Shown piece by piece: positions 7,870 through 16,962 of a DNA stretch of 64,000 nucleotides. The first letter of the stretch is position 1. The number at the start of each line of letters is the position of its first letter. The notes beneath the pieces are model-generated. The model did not search any database. It saw only the letters and a program-made list of their open reading frames with translations, and was not told the DNA's origin. The stretch lies in assembly GCF_965138505.1 (NCBI RefSeq), contig NZ_CBCSCO010000001.1, forward strand, positions 682,001 through 746,000. The letters are read 5' to 3'. The position numbers and the translations under genes are program-made. The stretch is from Litorimonas haliclonae. GTDB taxonomy: Bacteria; Pseudomonadota; Alphaproteobacteria; Caulobacterales; Maricaulaceae.

Positions 7870-8958
7870 GTGAGGGCATGGAGCTGGATTCACAAGTGGA
7901 CCAGCTTGATCTGTACGCTCTTCCTGCTCATGCTCTGCCTGACAGGGCTTCCGTTGATATTTCATTCGGAAATTGACAGCGCGCTCAATCCGCCGGACTG
8001 GCAACCTGCCAATCCCGGCGGTGAACTTCTCAGTCTGGACGACATTCTGGAAAAGGCCGTGAGCGAAACAAGCGGCGCCCGGCCCGTCTTCATGAGTTTT
8101 GATACAGATCGTCCGGTCGTCAATGTCACGACCGAAGCAGACCCGGCCACTTCCGGGTCCGAATTTGTATTTAATTCTTTTGATTCAACCAGCGGCGATA
8201 TTGTTCCGCCTGCCGACAAAGGCGGGGTCGTCATGGATTTTATTTTGCAGCTGCATACAGACATGTTTCTCGGCCTACCGGGCATGTTGTTTTTAGGGTT
8301 TATGGGATTATTATTTGTCGTGGCCGTTGTGTCAGGCGTCGTCCTCTACGCGCCGTTCATGCGAAAGCTGGACTTTGGAACGGTTAGAACGAAACAATCG
8401 ACGCGTCTCAAATGGCTCGATTACCACAATCTTTTGGGTGTGGTCACGGTAGCTTGGGTTTTGGTTGTCGGTATCACCGGTATTATCAATACCCTTGAAG
8501 ACCCTATTGTCGAAACATGGAAAGCCAATGACCTGAAAGATCTTATTGCCGCCCATCAGACCGGAGAGGTCGTGGCGGCGCAAGCCTCTCTCGATGCAGC
8601 TGTGAAACAAGCCGTCGCGACAAGCCCGGATAAAATCCTCCAATTCGTCGCTTTTCCGGGAAGCTCTTATTCGACGAACTCCCATTACGCGATATTTCTC
8701 CACGGGAATACGCCCTTAACAGAGCATTTGATTACGCCCGTCCTTGTGGATGCGGTTAGCGGCGATTTTGTTGGATTGCGAGAAATGCCTTGGTATTCCA
8801 AAGCGCTTTCCCTTTCCCGCCCCCTTCATTTCGGAGATTACGGCGGGCTTTTCCTGAAAATTCTCTGGGCCATATTGGATGTCCTGACAATCATTATTCT
8901 CGTATCGGGACTTTATTTATGGCTTAGTCGGCGCGGGCGGAAAGTGGTTGTACCATGA
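7870..8958 (+). CDS. PepSY-associated transmembrane protein
   Basis: A 362-residue inner-membrane protein of the PepSY-TM family that often accompanies siderophore receptors and may help iron release or reduction in the periplasm. The start is GTG, supported by the family-typical N-terminus RAWSWIHKWTSL followed by the first membrane helix (CTLFLLMLCLTGLPLIF). Further helices lie near 135-160, 190-210 and 330-352, and conserved histidines occur in QLHTD, DYHNLLG and RPLHFGDYGG. It follows the receptor by 46 nt and overlaps the next small gene by 4 nt (ATGA). No clear ribosome binding site is visible at this GTG. Confidence 0.88.
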   Translation: MRAWSWIHKWTSLICTLFLLMLCLTGLPLIFHSEIDSALNPPDWQPANPGGELLSLDDILEKAVSETSGARPVFMSFDTDRPVVNVTTEADPATSGSEFVFNSFDSTSGDIVPPADKGGVVMDFILQLHTDMFLGLPGMLFLGFMGLLFVVAVVSGVVLYAPFMRKLDFGTVRTKQSTRLKWLDYHNLLGVVTVAWVLVVGITGIINTLEDPIVETWKANDLKDLIAAHQTGEVVAAQASLDAAVKQAVATSPDKILQFVAFPGSSYSTNSHYAIFLHGNTPLTEHLITPVLVDAVSGDFVGLREMPWYSKALSLSRPLHFGDYGGLFLKILWAILDVLTIIILVSGLYLWLSRRGRKVVVP

Positions 8959-9182
8959 GTCATCCTCTCTCGCCTAAAATCTACCCGTCTCTCAGAAGAC
9001 GACCGCGGAAATCGCTCTTTCAGATATTTGTAATCCCTCTCGCCTTGTTCGTTTTCGGATTATTTGGGCTCATTTTGGCTCTATTGGAAACGGGCTGGAT
9101 AGATATCCTGGCGGGATTGGCCATCAGCACGAGTCTGGTAGCCATAATATGGGGTCGGTTTGTGAAGAGATTAATTCGTTAA
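8955..9182 (+). CDS. Small membrane protein of the iron-uptake operon
   Basis: A 75-residue protein with a basic N-terminus (RRRPRKS) and two predicted membrane helices (IFVIPLALFVFGLFGLILAL and WIDILAGLAISTSLVAIIW). Its ATG overlaps the PepSY gene stop by 4 nt, so it is translationally coupled to it. Small two-helix proteins are common at the end of TonB receptor-PepSY operons. Their function is unknown. Confidence 0.7.
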   Translation: MSHPLSPKIYPSLRRRPRKSLFQIFVIPLALFVFGLFGLILALLETGWIDILAGLAISTSLVAIIWGRFVKRLIR

Positions 9183-9185
9183 TCC

Positions 9186-10067
9186 TTACGCCTTCAAAAC
9201 CCGTCCGGCGACGGCGTCCAATTTCGCCAATAGCTTTGCCTCGCGATTTTCAGGCGATGTAATAAGCGCCACATCCAGATTGGTTTCTATTCCTTGAGGG
9301 CCGTTTTCCCTTTCCGTGCCAGAGAGGGAATTGACCAGAATACGCACCGTCTCGCGGGCCTTATCCGCATTTCTCAATAACACCTCAATGACCGCTGCGA
9401 CATCAACATTGCCGTGCACGTCGTGCCAACAATCATAATCCGTGACCATGCCAATCGTAGCATAAGGCAGTTCAGCTTCGCGGGCGAGCTTCGCTTCAGG
9501 CATATTTGTCATCCCGATAATATCGCAGCCCCATTGGCGATAAAGTTGGCTTTCGGCGCGGGTCGAAAATTGCGGCCCTTCAATCGCCAGATAGGTTCCG
9601 CCGCGATGCACTGTGGCGCCGGCCTGCTCAGCGGCATTGGCAGCCAGTTCAGCAAGTCTTTCACACACCGGGTCCGCCAAACTGACATGCGCCACACACC
9701 CTGCCCCAAAGAAAGATTTTTCCCGTTTGAAGGTTCGGTCAATAAACTGATCGACGACAACGAAATCTCCCGGCGGGTATTGCTCTTGCAGAGACCCGAC
9801 AGCCGAGAGTGATAGTATATCCGTACACCCGGCCCGCTTTAACGCGTCTATATTGGCGCGGTAATTCACGTCAGACGGAGACAAAGCATGGGCACGGCCA
9901 TGGCGCGGTAGAAACCGAAGCTTAATCCCGTCTAGCTCGGCGAATAATATTTGATCGGACGGTTTGCCCCAAGGCGTGTCAATTTCAATCCACTCCCGGT
10001 TATCCAGCCCGTCAATATCGTAAAGGCCTGACCCGCCCAGAATGCCTATCACCCAATCTTTGCTCAT
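9186..10067 (-). CDS. mtnP: S-methyl-5'-thioadenosine phosphorylase
   Basis: A purine nucleoside phosphorylase-family enzyme that cleaves methylthioadenosine to adenine and methylthioribose-1-phosphate, the first step of methionine salvage. The protein is 293 residues. Motifs include ILGGSGLYDI near the N-terminus (phosphate site), LPRHGRAH, the family signature GTYLAIEGPQFSTRAES and MTNMPEAKLAREAEL (substrate recognition). The frame opens upstream at 10106, but the ATG at 10067 has GGAGAAG 8 nt before it and begins where homology starts. The other salvage genes (mtnA and so on) are not nearby. Its 3' end lies 3 nt from the stop of the convergent small membrane gene. Confidence 0.93.
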   Translation of the reverse strand: MSKDWVIGILGGSGLYDIDGLDNREWIEIDTPWGKPSDQILFAELDGIKLRFLPRHGRAHALSPSDVNYRANIDALKRAGCTDILSLSAVGSLQEQYPPGDFVVVDQFIDRTFKREKSFFGAGCVAHVSLADPVCERLAELAANAAEQAGATVHRGGTYLAIEGPQFSTRAESQLYRQWGCDIIGMTNMPEAKLAREAELPYATIGMVTDYDCWHDVHGNVDVAAVIEVLLRNADKARETVRILVNSLSGTERENGPQGIETNLDVALITSPENREAKLLAKLDAVAGRVLKA

Positions 10068-10122
10068 ATTCTTCTCCATCGACCCGCCTTGGCAGAGACA
10101 AGGCATTTGCTCAAGCGGCTGT

Positions 10123-10150
10123 CATAAAAAAACCCGCCAGATGGCGGGTT
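10123..10150 (-). terminator. Rho-independent terminator of the M13 peptidase gene
   Basis: AACCCGCC (10131-10138) pairs with GGCGGGTT (10143-10150) around a 4-nt loop. The adjacent A-run at 10126-10132 gives a U-tract on the minus-strand transcript, so it ends the M13 peptidase gene that stops at 10173. Confidence 0.88.
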
Positions 10151-10172
10151 TGTGATCATTTATTTGGGAATG

Positions 10173-12254
10173 CTACCAAATTTTGACGCGCTCTTCTGGC
10201 GGCAAGTAAAGATCGTTTTCTGGCGTAACATTAAAGGCCTCGTACCAGGCATCGAAATTACGCACGATACCGTTGGCGCGATACTCACCCGGGCTATGCG
10301 GGTCAGTTTTCAGCCGGTTGCTGAGCGCTTCATCCCGGAACTTAATCTGCCATATCTGAGCCCAAGCGAGGAAGAATCTTTGATCCCCTGTCAAGCCGTC
10401 AATGACAGGCGCTTCTTCGCCATTCAAGGAACGCTTATAAGCATTATAAGCCATTTGGACGCCGGTCAGATCACCGATATTTTCGCCCAAAGTGAGCTTA
10501 CCGTTTATATTTTCGCCTGGTAGCGGCTCAAAGGCAGCATATTGGGCAACCAGCGCATCTGATCTTTCGGAAAAGGCTTTTCCGTCTTCTTCCGTCCACC
10601 AGTCGCGTTGTAATCCGGTGCCGTCGGTTTTGCGGCCTTGATCATCGAAACCGTGACCCATTTCGTGGCCAATCACCGCGCCGATACCGCCGTAGTTAAC
10701 GGCTGCATCTGCATTTGGATCAAAGAATGGCGCCTGTAAGATAGCTGCCGGAAAAACGATCTCGTTCAAAGACGCATTATAATAGGCATTTACAGTTTGC
10801 GGATTCATACCCCATTCGTCACGGTCAATCGGGCCGCCGAGCTTGTCGATGTCTTTTTTCCAATCCCAAGCACTGGCGGATTTTACCGTGCCGATAAGGT
10901 CGTTTCGATCAACTTCTAATGTGCCGTAATCCGTCCACTTGTCAGGATATCCGATTTTCGGATTGAATTTGGCGAGTTTATCTTGCGCTTCAACTTTCGT
11001 TTCTTCGCCCATCCACTCGAGGTTCGTGATACCTTCTTTAAAAGCGGCCCGAAGGTTTTCGATTAGATCGTCCATTTTTGCTTTGGACTCTTCTGGGAAA
11101 TGCTTTTCAACATACACCTTGCCGACGATTTCGCCCATGCGTCTGTCGATTTGGTCAACGGCGCGTTTCCAGCGAGCTTGTTGTTCAGGTGTGCCGCTGA
11201 GCGTGGTTCCGTAAAAGGCAAAGTTCGCATCATCAATCCGCTTAGGAAGGTAAGCCGATTTTCCGCTTACGTAGCCCGCCGCCATATAGTCTTTCAACAC
11301 ATCTAAGTCAGCTTCGGCGAACGCCTCGGCCATGCCTTTAAAGGCATCCTTTTCACGAATAACAAACTCTGTCTGGCCAGTAAGACTAGCTGCATCCAGC
11401 ATCGGATCGAATGGGAAGCCTTCTGCGTAAGCTTTCAGCTCTTCCAGGGTCATTTTATTATATGTCAGGCTCCGGTCACGGCGTTTTTCAGGCTTCCACT
11501 GCGGTTCAGCCAGTGTTTTCTCAAATTCGAAAACATTTTGAGCGCGCTCTTCTGGGTTTTCCTTGCCAAGCTCGGTCATCAGCGTTGTGAGATAATCAAT
11601 GTAACCCGCGCGGATTGCGTCGGATTTTTCACCCTCATCAAAATAATAATCGCGGTTAGGCAAGCCTAGGCCGGACTGCGTCATATACACAATGTAAGCA
11701 GTTGGGTTTTTCAAATCGACACCAACATAAGGCACCATCGGCGCGCGAATGCCCAGGGAAGGATCGCCCATCAACGTTGCGACGCCATCTTTACTGTCCA
11801 CTGCCATGATACGGTCAATATCAGCTTGGATTGGCTCTAAGCCAGCGGCTTCAATTGAGTCTGTGTCCATAAAGGCAGCGTAAAAATCACCAATTTTTTG
11901 CTCATCAGACCCCGGAGCCGCATCTTTCGCGGCGGCTTCTTCGATGATTTCGCGGACGTCCGCCTGTGATTCATCCCGTAAAACGTTGAAGCTACCATAA
12001 GACGATCTGTCGGCCGGAATTTCTGTTTGGTCCAGCCATTTGCCGTTCACATATTGAAAGAAATTATCCCCGGGATCGACGGTTTCATCAACATATTCCA
12101 TCGCGATACCAAATTCACCCAGCTTAGGCTTGGCAGGTACAGTTTCAGTTACTTCTGTCTGGGTATCTGTTACCTCTGGCTCGTCTGAATTACCGCCACA
12201 GGCGACCAGACCAATCACCATCAGGCTTGGAATAATCAATTTCAAAGATTTCAT
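10173..12254 (-). CDS. M13-family metallopeptidase lipoprotein (PepO/neprilysin-like)
   Basis: A 693-residue zinc endopeptidase. The lipobox LVAC at residues 16-19 predicts lipid anchoring, followed by an acidic/Thr-rich linker. The N-terminal M13 domain shows DNFFQYVNGKW and the C-terminal catalytic domain shows VIGHEMGH (HExxH near residue 528) and GENIGDLTG with the third zinc ligand (ExxxD). Family members cleave small peptides in the periplasm or at the cell surface. The gene stands alone with its own terminator. Confidence 0.93.
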   Translation of the reverse strand: MKSLKLIIPSLMVIGLVACGGNSDEPEVTDTQTEVTETVPAKPKLGEFGIAMEYVDETVDPGDNFFQYVNGKWLDQTEIPADRSSYGSFNVLRDESQADVREIIEEAAAKDAAPGSDEQKIGDFYAAFMDTDSIEAAGLEPIQADIDRIMAVDSKDGVATLMGDPSLGIRAPMVPYVGVDLKNPTAYIVYMTQSGLGLPNRDYYFDEGEKSDAIRAGYIDYLTTLMTELGKENPEERAQNVFEFEKTLAEPQWKPEKRRDRSLTYNKMTLEELKAYAEGFPFDPMLDAASLTGQTEFVIREKDAFKGMAEAFAEADLDVLKDYMAAGYVSGKSAYLPKRIDDANFAFYGTTLSGTPEQQARWKRAVDQIDRRMGEIVGKVYVEKHFPEESKAKMDDLIENLRAAFKEGITNLEWMGEETKVEAQDKLAKFNPKIGYPDKWTDYGTLEVDRNDLIGTVKSASAWDWKKDIDKLGGPIDRDEWGMNPQTVNAYYNASLNEIVFPAAILQAPFFDPNADAAVNYGGIGAVIGHEMGHGFDDQGRKTDGTGLQRDWWTEEDGKAFSERSDALVAQYAAFEPLPGENINGKLTLGENIGDLTGVQMAYNAYKRSLNGEEAPVIDGLTGDQRFFLAWAQIWQIKFRDEALSNRLKTDPHSPGEYRANGIVRNFDAWYEAFNVTPENDLYLPPEERVKIW

Positions 12255-12368
12255 TTTTTTGTCCTCAGTTTCTTATTTTTATGTCTAACCCGATTATCGG
12301 ATTAAACCATATGCGTTGGTTATTAATTGGGCCTTTTTCCTGCTTTTTCAACTTTTCTCAAAAAATAC

Positions 12369-15300
12369 CTATTCCGCTGGAGCTGGAACGCCGCTGCCTG
12401 AAGTCGGCTTAGAAGGCGTACCTTCGACGATTTCCATATCCTCCAACGCCAGAATCATATCCGGATCATAGTTAGCCCCGAGCCCAGGTTGTTTCTCCCC
12501 TCGCCACAGCCCGCGGAAGGTCCGGGTGATATCAACGCCAATACCATACATGGCAGGCACTAGCATCAGCGTGAGGAAGAAATCGAACAATACGCCGAAG
12601 GCAAGAGCCACAACCATCGGCTTTAGAAATTCCGCCTGGCTGGATGTTTCGAACAGAATAGGCGTAATCCCGACAAAGGTCGTCACAGAGGTCAGCAAGA
12701 TAGGCCGGAAACGGGCCACGCAGGCATCAAGCATAGCTTGGTAAGCGCCTACGCCTTTCGCCCTCAACCTATTGACATAATCAATCAGGACGAGGTTATC
12801 GTTCACAGCCACCCCGCCAGCGGCGAAAAGCCCGAAGAGAGAGAACATTCCGAAAGGAACTCCGGTAATAATATTCCCAAAAATCATGCCGACCAGCGCA
12901 AAGGGTAGAGCCACCATGATCAATAAGGGCTGTGCATAGGAGCGGAAAGCAATCGCCAGCAAAATATACATCGAAAATAGAATGACAATTCCGGACACTT
13001 TGAGTTCGGTCATAAGGTTCGCCTGAACCTCATCATCACCCACGTTAATGCGCGTGACGCGAGGGTTGCGAAGTTCCCATTGCGGGAAGAAGTTCTCATT
13101 CATATCGGCTTTAATCTCAGCGACTTCCGTCTGTTCCCCGCGAACCCGTCCGCCTGTATAGGTCACCTGCTTTCGGTCACGGCGCTGAATGCGTCCAATG
13201 CCGTCGGCGAAGGTCACATCAGCGACAGAGAAAAGCGGGACTTCGACGCCGTCCGCCGCACGAATGCGTAAGGACTGAAGGCTGTCTATGCTCTCCCGCG
13301 CGGCCTCAGGATATCGCACCATCACACGAACGTCTTCGCCGTTACGCGGAAGGCGTTGAACTTCCCGTCCAAAAAAGGCTTCTCGGACCTGGCGGGTAAC
13401 ATCCTGCAGCGTGATACCTAGCGTTTCGGCGCCCGGTTTCAGAGTAAACTGGATTTCACGCGCTGAACTTTCTAACCCGTCCCAGGCTCTTGGAACCTGA
13501 GCGTAGCTTTCAATTTGCTCTTTGATTTCTTTAATTGCGACTTCCAACGCATCAGCATCCGCAGAGGCGACGCCGTAATAGAGACCACCACCGCCTCCAT
13601 TGCCGCCTTCGGTGGTGCCGTAATTCACACGATAAGCATCCGGAATAGGACCAACATATTGTTCAAGCTTATCGGCAATCATTTTCGTCGAAACGCCAGG
13701 TCTTTCCGAATTCAACCCGAGGAAACCTTCTACGCGATTGCCCTCGGCAATCGTGGCCGGGCGCGTAATCAGATCCCAGTCAATCTCAAAATCACCCTGA
13801 GTGTTCTCATTCAATTGAGCAATTCCGTTATCGAGCTGGTCACGTACCTGATTGAGGCGTTTGAATGTCGTGCCTTCCGGGAAACGCGCCGAGAATTGAA
13901 TCATATCGGCTTCGACTTCCGGCAAGAACGCTGCCGGCGCCACACCTGACATCAACAAGGCCATGGCCATGCCGAATAATCCGACAAAGGCGGAGACAGT
14001 CACATATCGCCAATGGATGAGCGTCGCGACCAGAGGTCGAAAAACTTTTACCGCAAATGTATTGAGGCTGTCCGCCACACGCGTCTGGAATCTAAGCAAG
14101 CGATTTTGACTCGGCTCGACATGGCGCAAGTGACGCAAGTGAGCCGGGAGCACGAAAAAGGCTTCAATTAGGGAGAAAGCCAGCACAGCAATCACAACCA
14201 GACTAATTTGGGCCGTGATGGCGCGAATAGGCCCGGTAAACAACATGAAGGGGACAAACATCAAGATAGTTGTAATAACCGCAAAGAATACCGGCTTGAT
14301 GACCATATTGGCGCCGGCAATTGCGCCGCGTTGACCTGAAATTCCATTTTCCACGTGAAAATGAACCGATTCCCCGACCACGATGGCGTCGTCCACCACG
14401 ATCCCGATCACTAAGAGGAACGCGAACAAGCTGATCATATTCAAGGTAATGCCAAGAAACGGCGCAATAGCGATTGCGCCCGCAAAGGCGGCAGCAATAC
14501 CGACGGTGACCCAAAGCGCGACGGCTGGTCGTAGGAATAACATCAGCACAATCAAAACTAGGATCATCCCTGAAATCGCATTGCTGCCAATCAGACTCAT
14601 CCGGCTGTCAAACATTGTGGAGCCGTCGAAGTGAATCTCGAAATGCAAATTTGGCGGGAGTTTGTCGACAATATCTTTTTCAAACTGACGAATAGCATCG
14701 CCAGATTCCGATATGTCCATAGTATCCGGAGATGAAACTCGATAAATTGCTGTAGGCTGCCCTTTAAATCGGGCGTCAAATTTTTGGTCTTCGAACCCGT
14801 CAATAACGTTGGCGATGTCGCGGACGCGTACCGTGCCGCCCTGATTGGTCTGGCGGACAATAATATTCTCAAATTCTGTCTGGGTATTCGCCAGGCTGCG
14901 GGCACGCAGCTGTAAATTGCCTCCGGTGGTCTCCACGGTTCCGGCAGAGAGATTTACGGATGAACCCGAGATGGCTTGAGCAACTTGAGAGAAAGTCAGA
15001 TTGTAGCGTAAAAGAGCGTCTTCTGAGACTTCAATTGTAACCTGCTCAGGAATTTTCGAGACTTGCTCGGTTAATTGCAAGCCCGGCAATTTGGTCAGCT
15101 GTTGACGAAGATCAGTCGCTTCGCGTTGAAGGGTCAGTCGATCCACGTCCCCGTAAAGGACAAGATACATGATATCTGCGCGAGCGTCCCATCTAAAAAT
15201 CTGGGGTCTGAAAGAGTCTGGGGGAAGGTTCTGCACAGCGTCGACCCGACCTTTGACCTGATCGAGCATTTTTTCATAATCAATGTTGAGCTTGGTGCGC

Positions 15301-15581
15301 ACATTGATGCTGCCGCTGCCTTCACTCGCCGTACTTTCCATATAATCGATACCGTCCAGGCCATCGATGGCTTCTTCCAGACGGGTGACAAGTTGCTGCT
15401 CAACGTCGCGCGGGCTGGCACCGGGCCAGGAGACGCTGACGGTCATTCCATTGACAGTGGTTTGAGGAATAAATTCGCGCTCTAACGAGAAATAGCCGTA
15501 AGCACCGGCGGCAAACATGACGACCATCATGAGGTTTGCCGCAACAGGGTTGCGAACAAACCAAGCGACTAAGTTTCTCAT
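12369..15581 (-). CDS. RND efflux permease (AcrB-like, HAE family)
   Basis: An inner-membrane proton/drug antiporter of 1070 residues that passes substrate to the tripartite channel. There are about 12 membrane helices with two large periplasmic loops. Helix 4 carries the proton-relay pair in VVDDAIVVGE, and the second repeat has AVNDNLVLIDY. The N-terminal FVRNPVAANLMM and WPGASPRDVE are family typical. It is the last gene of a three-gene operon and overlaps the adaptor gene by 4 nt. No regulator gene is adjacent. Substrate range is not predictable here. Confidence 0.95.
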   Translation of the reverse strand: MRNLVAWFVRNPVAANLMMVVMFAAGAYGYFSLEREFIPQTTVNGMTVSVSWPGASPRDVEQQLVTRLEEAIDGLDGIDYMESTASEGSGSINVRTKLNIDYEKMLDQVKGRVDAVQNLPPDSFRPQIFRWDARADIMYLVLYGDVDRLTLQREATDLRQQLTKLPGLQLTEQVSKIPEQVTIEVSEDALLRYNLTFSQVAQAISGSSVNLSAGTVETTGGNLQLRARSLANTQTEFENIIVRQTNQGGTVRVRDIANVIDGFEDQKFDARFKGQPTAIYRVSSPDTMDISESGDAIRQFEKDIVDKLPPNLHFEIHFDGSTMFDSRMSLIGSNAISGMILVLIVLMLFLRPAVALWVTVGIAAAFAGAIAIAPFLGITLNMISLFAFLLVIGIVVDDAIVVGESVHFHVENGISGQRGAIAGANMVIKPVFFAVITTILMFVPFMLFTGPIRAITAQISLVVIAVLAFSLIEAFFVLPAHLRHLRHVEPSQNRLLRFQTRVADSLNTFAVKVFRPLVATLIHWRYVTVSAFVGLFGMAMALLMSGVAPAAFLPEVEADMIQFSARFPEGTTFKRLNQVRDQLDNGIAQLNENTQGDFEIDWDLITRPATIAEGNRVEGFLGLNSERPGVSTKMIADKLEQYVGPIPDAYRVNYGTTEGGNGGGGGLYYGVASADADALEVAIKEIKEQIESYAQVPRAWDGLESSAREIQFTLKPGAETLGITLQDVTRQVREAFFGREVQRLPRNGEDVRVMVRYPEAARESIDSLQSLRIRAADGVEVPLFSVADVTFADGIGRIQRRDRKQVTYTGGRVRGEQTEVAEIKADMNENFFPQWELRNPRVTRINVGDDEVQANLMTELKVSGIVILFSMYILLAIAFRSYAQPLLIMVALPFALVGMIFGNIITGVPFGMFSLFGLFAAGGVAVNDNLVLIDYVNRLRAKGVGAYQAMLDACVARFRPILLTSVTTFVGITPILFETSSQAEFLKPMVVALAFGVLFDFFLTLMLVPAMYGIGVDITRTFRGLWRGEKQPGLGANYDPDMILALEDMEIVEGTPSKPTSGSGVPAPAE

Positions 15582-16954
15582 TCTGATCCTCCAGAGCTCT
15601 CAGATGTCGAAGCAGTTTTATCAGAATTGCCGCCAGCCGTCTTATCACTCTCTTGTGTCTCAGACTCATCACCTGAATTTTCGTCAGAATCTCCGCTCTG
15701 CTTCATCCAGTCCGGACGGGGTGGATCCACGATAACGGTCTGAGGGTTATTGATATCAAGGACCTTCAAAGGGGTTGCAATTCGCGAGCGCTCGAGCGGA
15801 GAAACAACAACCAAATCGCCTGGTTCGACTCCGGATGTAATGACAGCCCGCGTCGCGTCACTATCGGCGACTGTCGCTTTTCGCACTTCGGCATTCCCTT
15901 TTTCGTCCACAACATACACTTCGTTCTGCGGACGCAAGCCATCCCGAGACAGCACAATCACATTCTCAAGTTTTTTACCCTCGATCATTGCGTCTACAAA
16001 TAGACCCGGCGCGAGAGGAACGCCATTTTGTGAAGCCCCTTTCCCGTAAGGATCGAAAACCTCAACGATTGCGAAAAGAGCACGAGACTGAGTATCATAA
16101 GTCGAATCCGTTCTCATGATATAGCCCGTCCACTCCTGTCGTTGCCCTGCAATGTTCGTGCTGAGCATAACTTTCGGCGCGGCTTCCCGGCTTGCCGCAT
16201 TGAAAGCGATCGGGAGATCGACCTTAGCTAAATCGGCATCAGTCAGTGGCAACCGGACCTGAACAATATTGGTCGAGAATATACGGCCAAGAGGAGAGCC
16301 CGCAGATACAAATTGGCCAACATCCGACGATTTAGTTCTAACCCGTCCGTCAAAAGGCGCCCGAACATTTGTCCGGCTTAATTGCAAATTCGCTGACTCA
16401 AGATCCGCCTTCGCCGCGAGTAAAGAGGCCTCTGCCTCTTGTCGCTGAGGCAGTCTCATGGCGAGAGCACTTGGTTCCCCGCGCCCTAACTCCTCGAAGT
16501 CGCTTTTGGCAATTTCGCCTTCAGCAATTTCACGCGCGAGCACCTGTTCAGCTTGGGCAATTGTAGCTTGCGCCCGAATTTTAGATATTTTGAAATTGCT
16601 ATCATCAATCCGAATGAGCGTTTCACCCTTTTTGAAAAAGCCGCCTTCGATAAAATTCGGAGAAACATATACAATTTTGCCACCGACTTCTGGCACCAAA
16701 TCGATTTCTGTCAAAGGCTGAACCTCGCCCTGGGTCTGGACTCTAAGGGTAACGTCCTCCTCAAAAGCCCGCGCGCCCATAACAGCCAAACTATTAAAGG
16801 TGCGTTCTTTTTCTTCAGGTTTAGAAGTTACCTTTATCCATATAAAAGTCGCAACCCCAAGCGCAACCAGGACTAAAATGGAAAAAACGAACGCCCGAAA
16901 TTTGGGATATTTTTCGTTTTGCTCGGGCGCGCCGACAGTCTGTGGCTGTGTCAT
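15578..16954 (-). CDS. RND efflux periplasmic adaptor
   Basis: A membrane-fusion protein of 458 residues linking the RND pump to the outer-membrane channel. It has one N-terminal membrane anchor (AFVFSILVLVALGVATFIW), then a lipoyl/barrel-sandwich half (VGGKIVYVSPNFIEGGFFKKGETL), a helical hairpin, and the second lipoyl half (SRTNVRAPFDGRV). A Ser/Glu/Asp/Thr-rich tail occupies the last ~45 residues and is unusual in its acidity. It lies 8 nt after the outer-membrane factor gene and overlaps the permease start. Confidence 0.94.
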   Translation of the reverse strand: MTQPQTVGAPEQNEKYPKFRAFVFSILVLVALGVATFIWIKVTSKPEEKERTFNSLAVMGARAFEEDVTLRVQTQGEVQPLTEIDLVPEVGGKIVYVSPNFIEGGFFKKGETLIRIDDSNFKISKIRAQATIAQAEQVLAREIAEGEIAKSDFEELGRGEPSALAMRLPQRQEAEASLLAAKADLESANLQLSRTNVRAPFDGRVRTKSSDVGQFVSAGSPLGRIFSTNIVQVRLPLTDADLAKVDLPIAFNAASREAAPKVMLSTNIAGQRQEWTGYIMRTDSTYDTQSRALFAIVEVFDPYGKGASQNGVPLAPGLFVDAMIEGKKLENVIVLSRDGLRPQNEVYVVDEKGNAEVRKATVADSDATRAVITSGVEPGDLVVVSPLERSRIATPLKVLDINNPQTVIVDPPRPDWMKQSGDSDENSGDESETQESDKTAGGNSDKTASTSESSGGSE

Positions 16955-16962
16955 TTTTTGTC

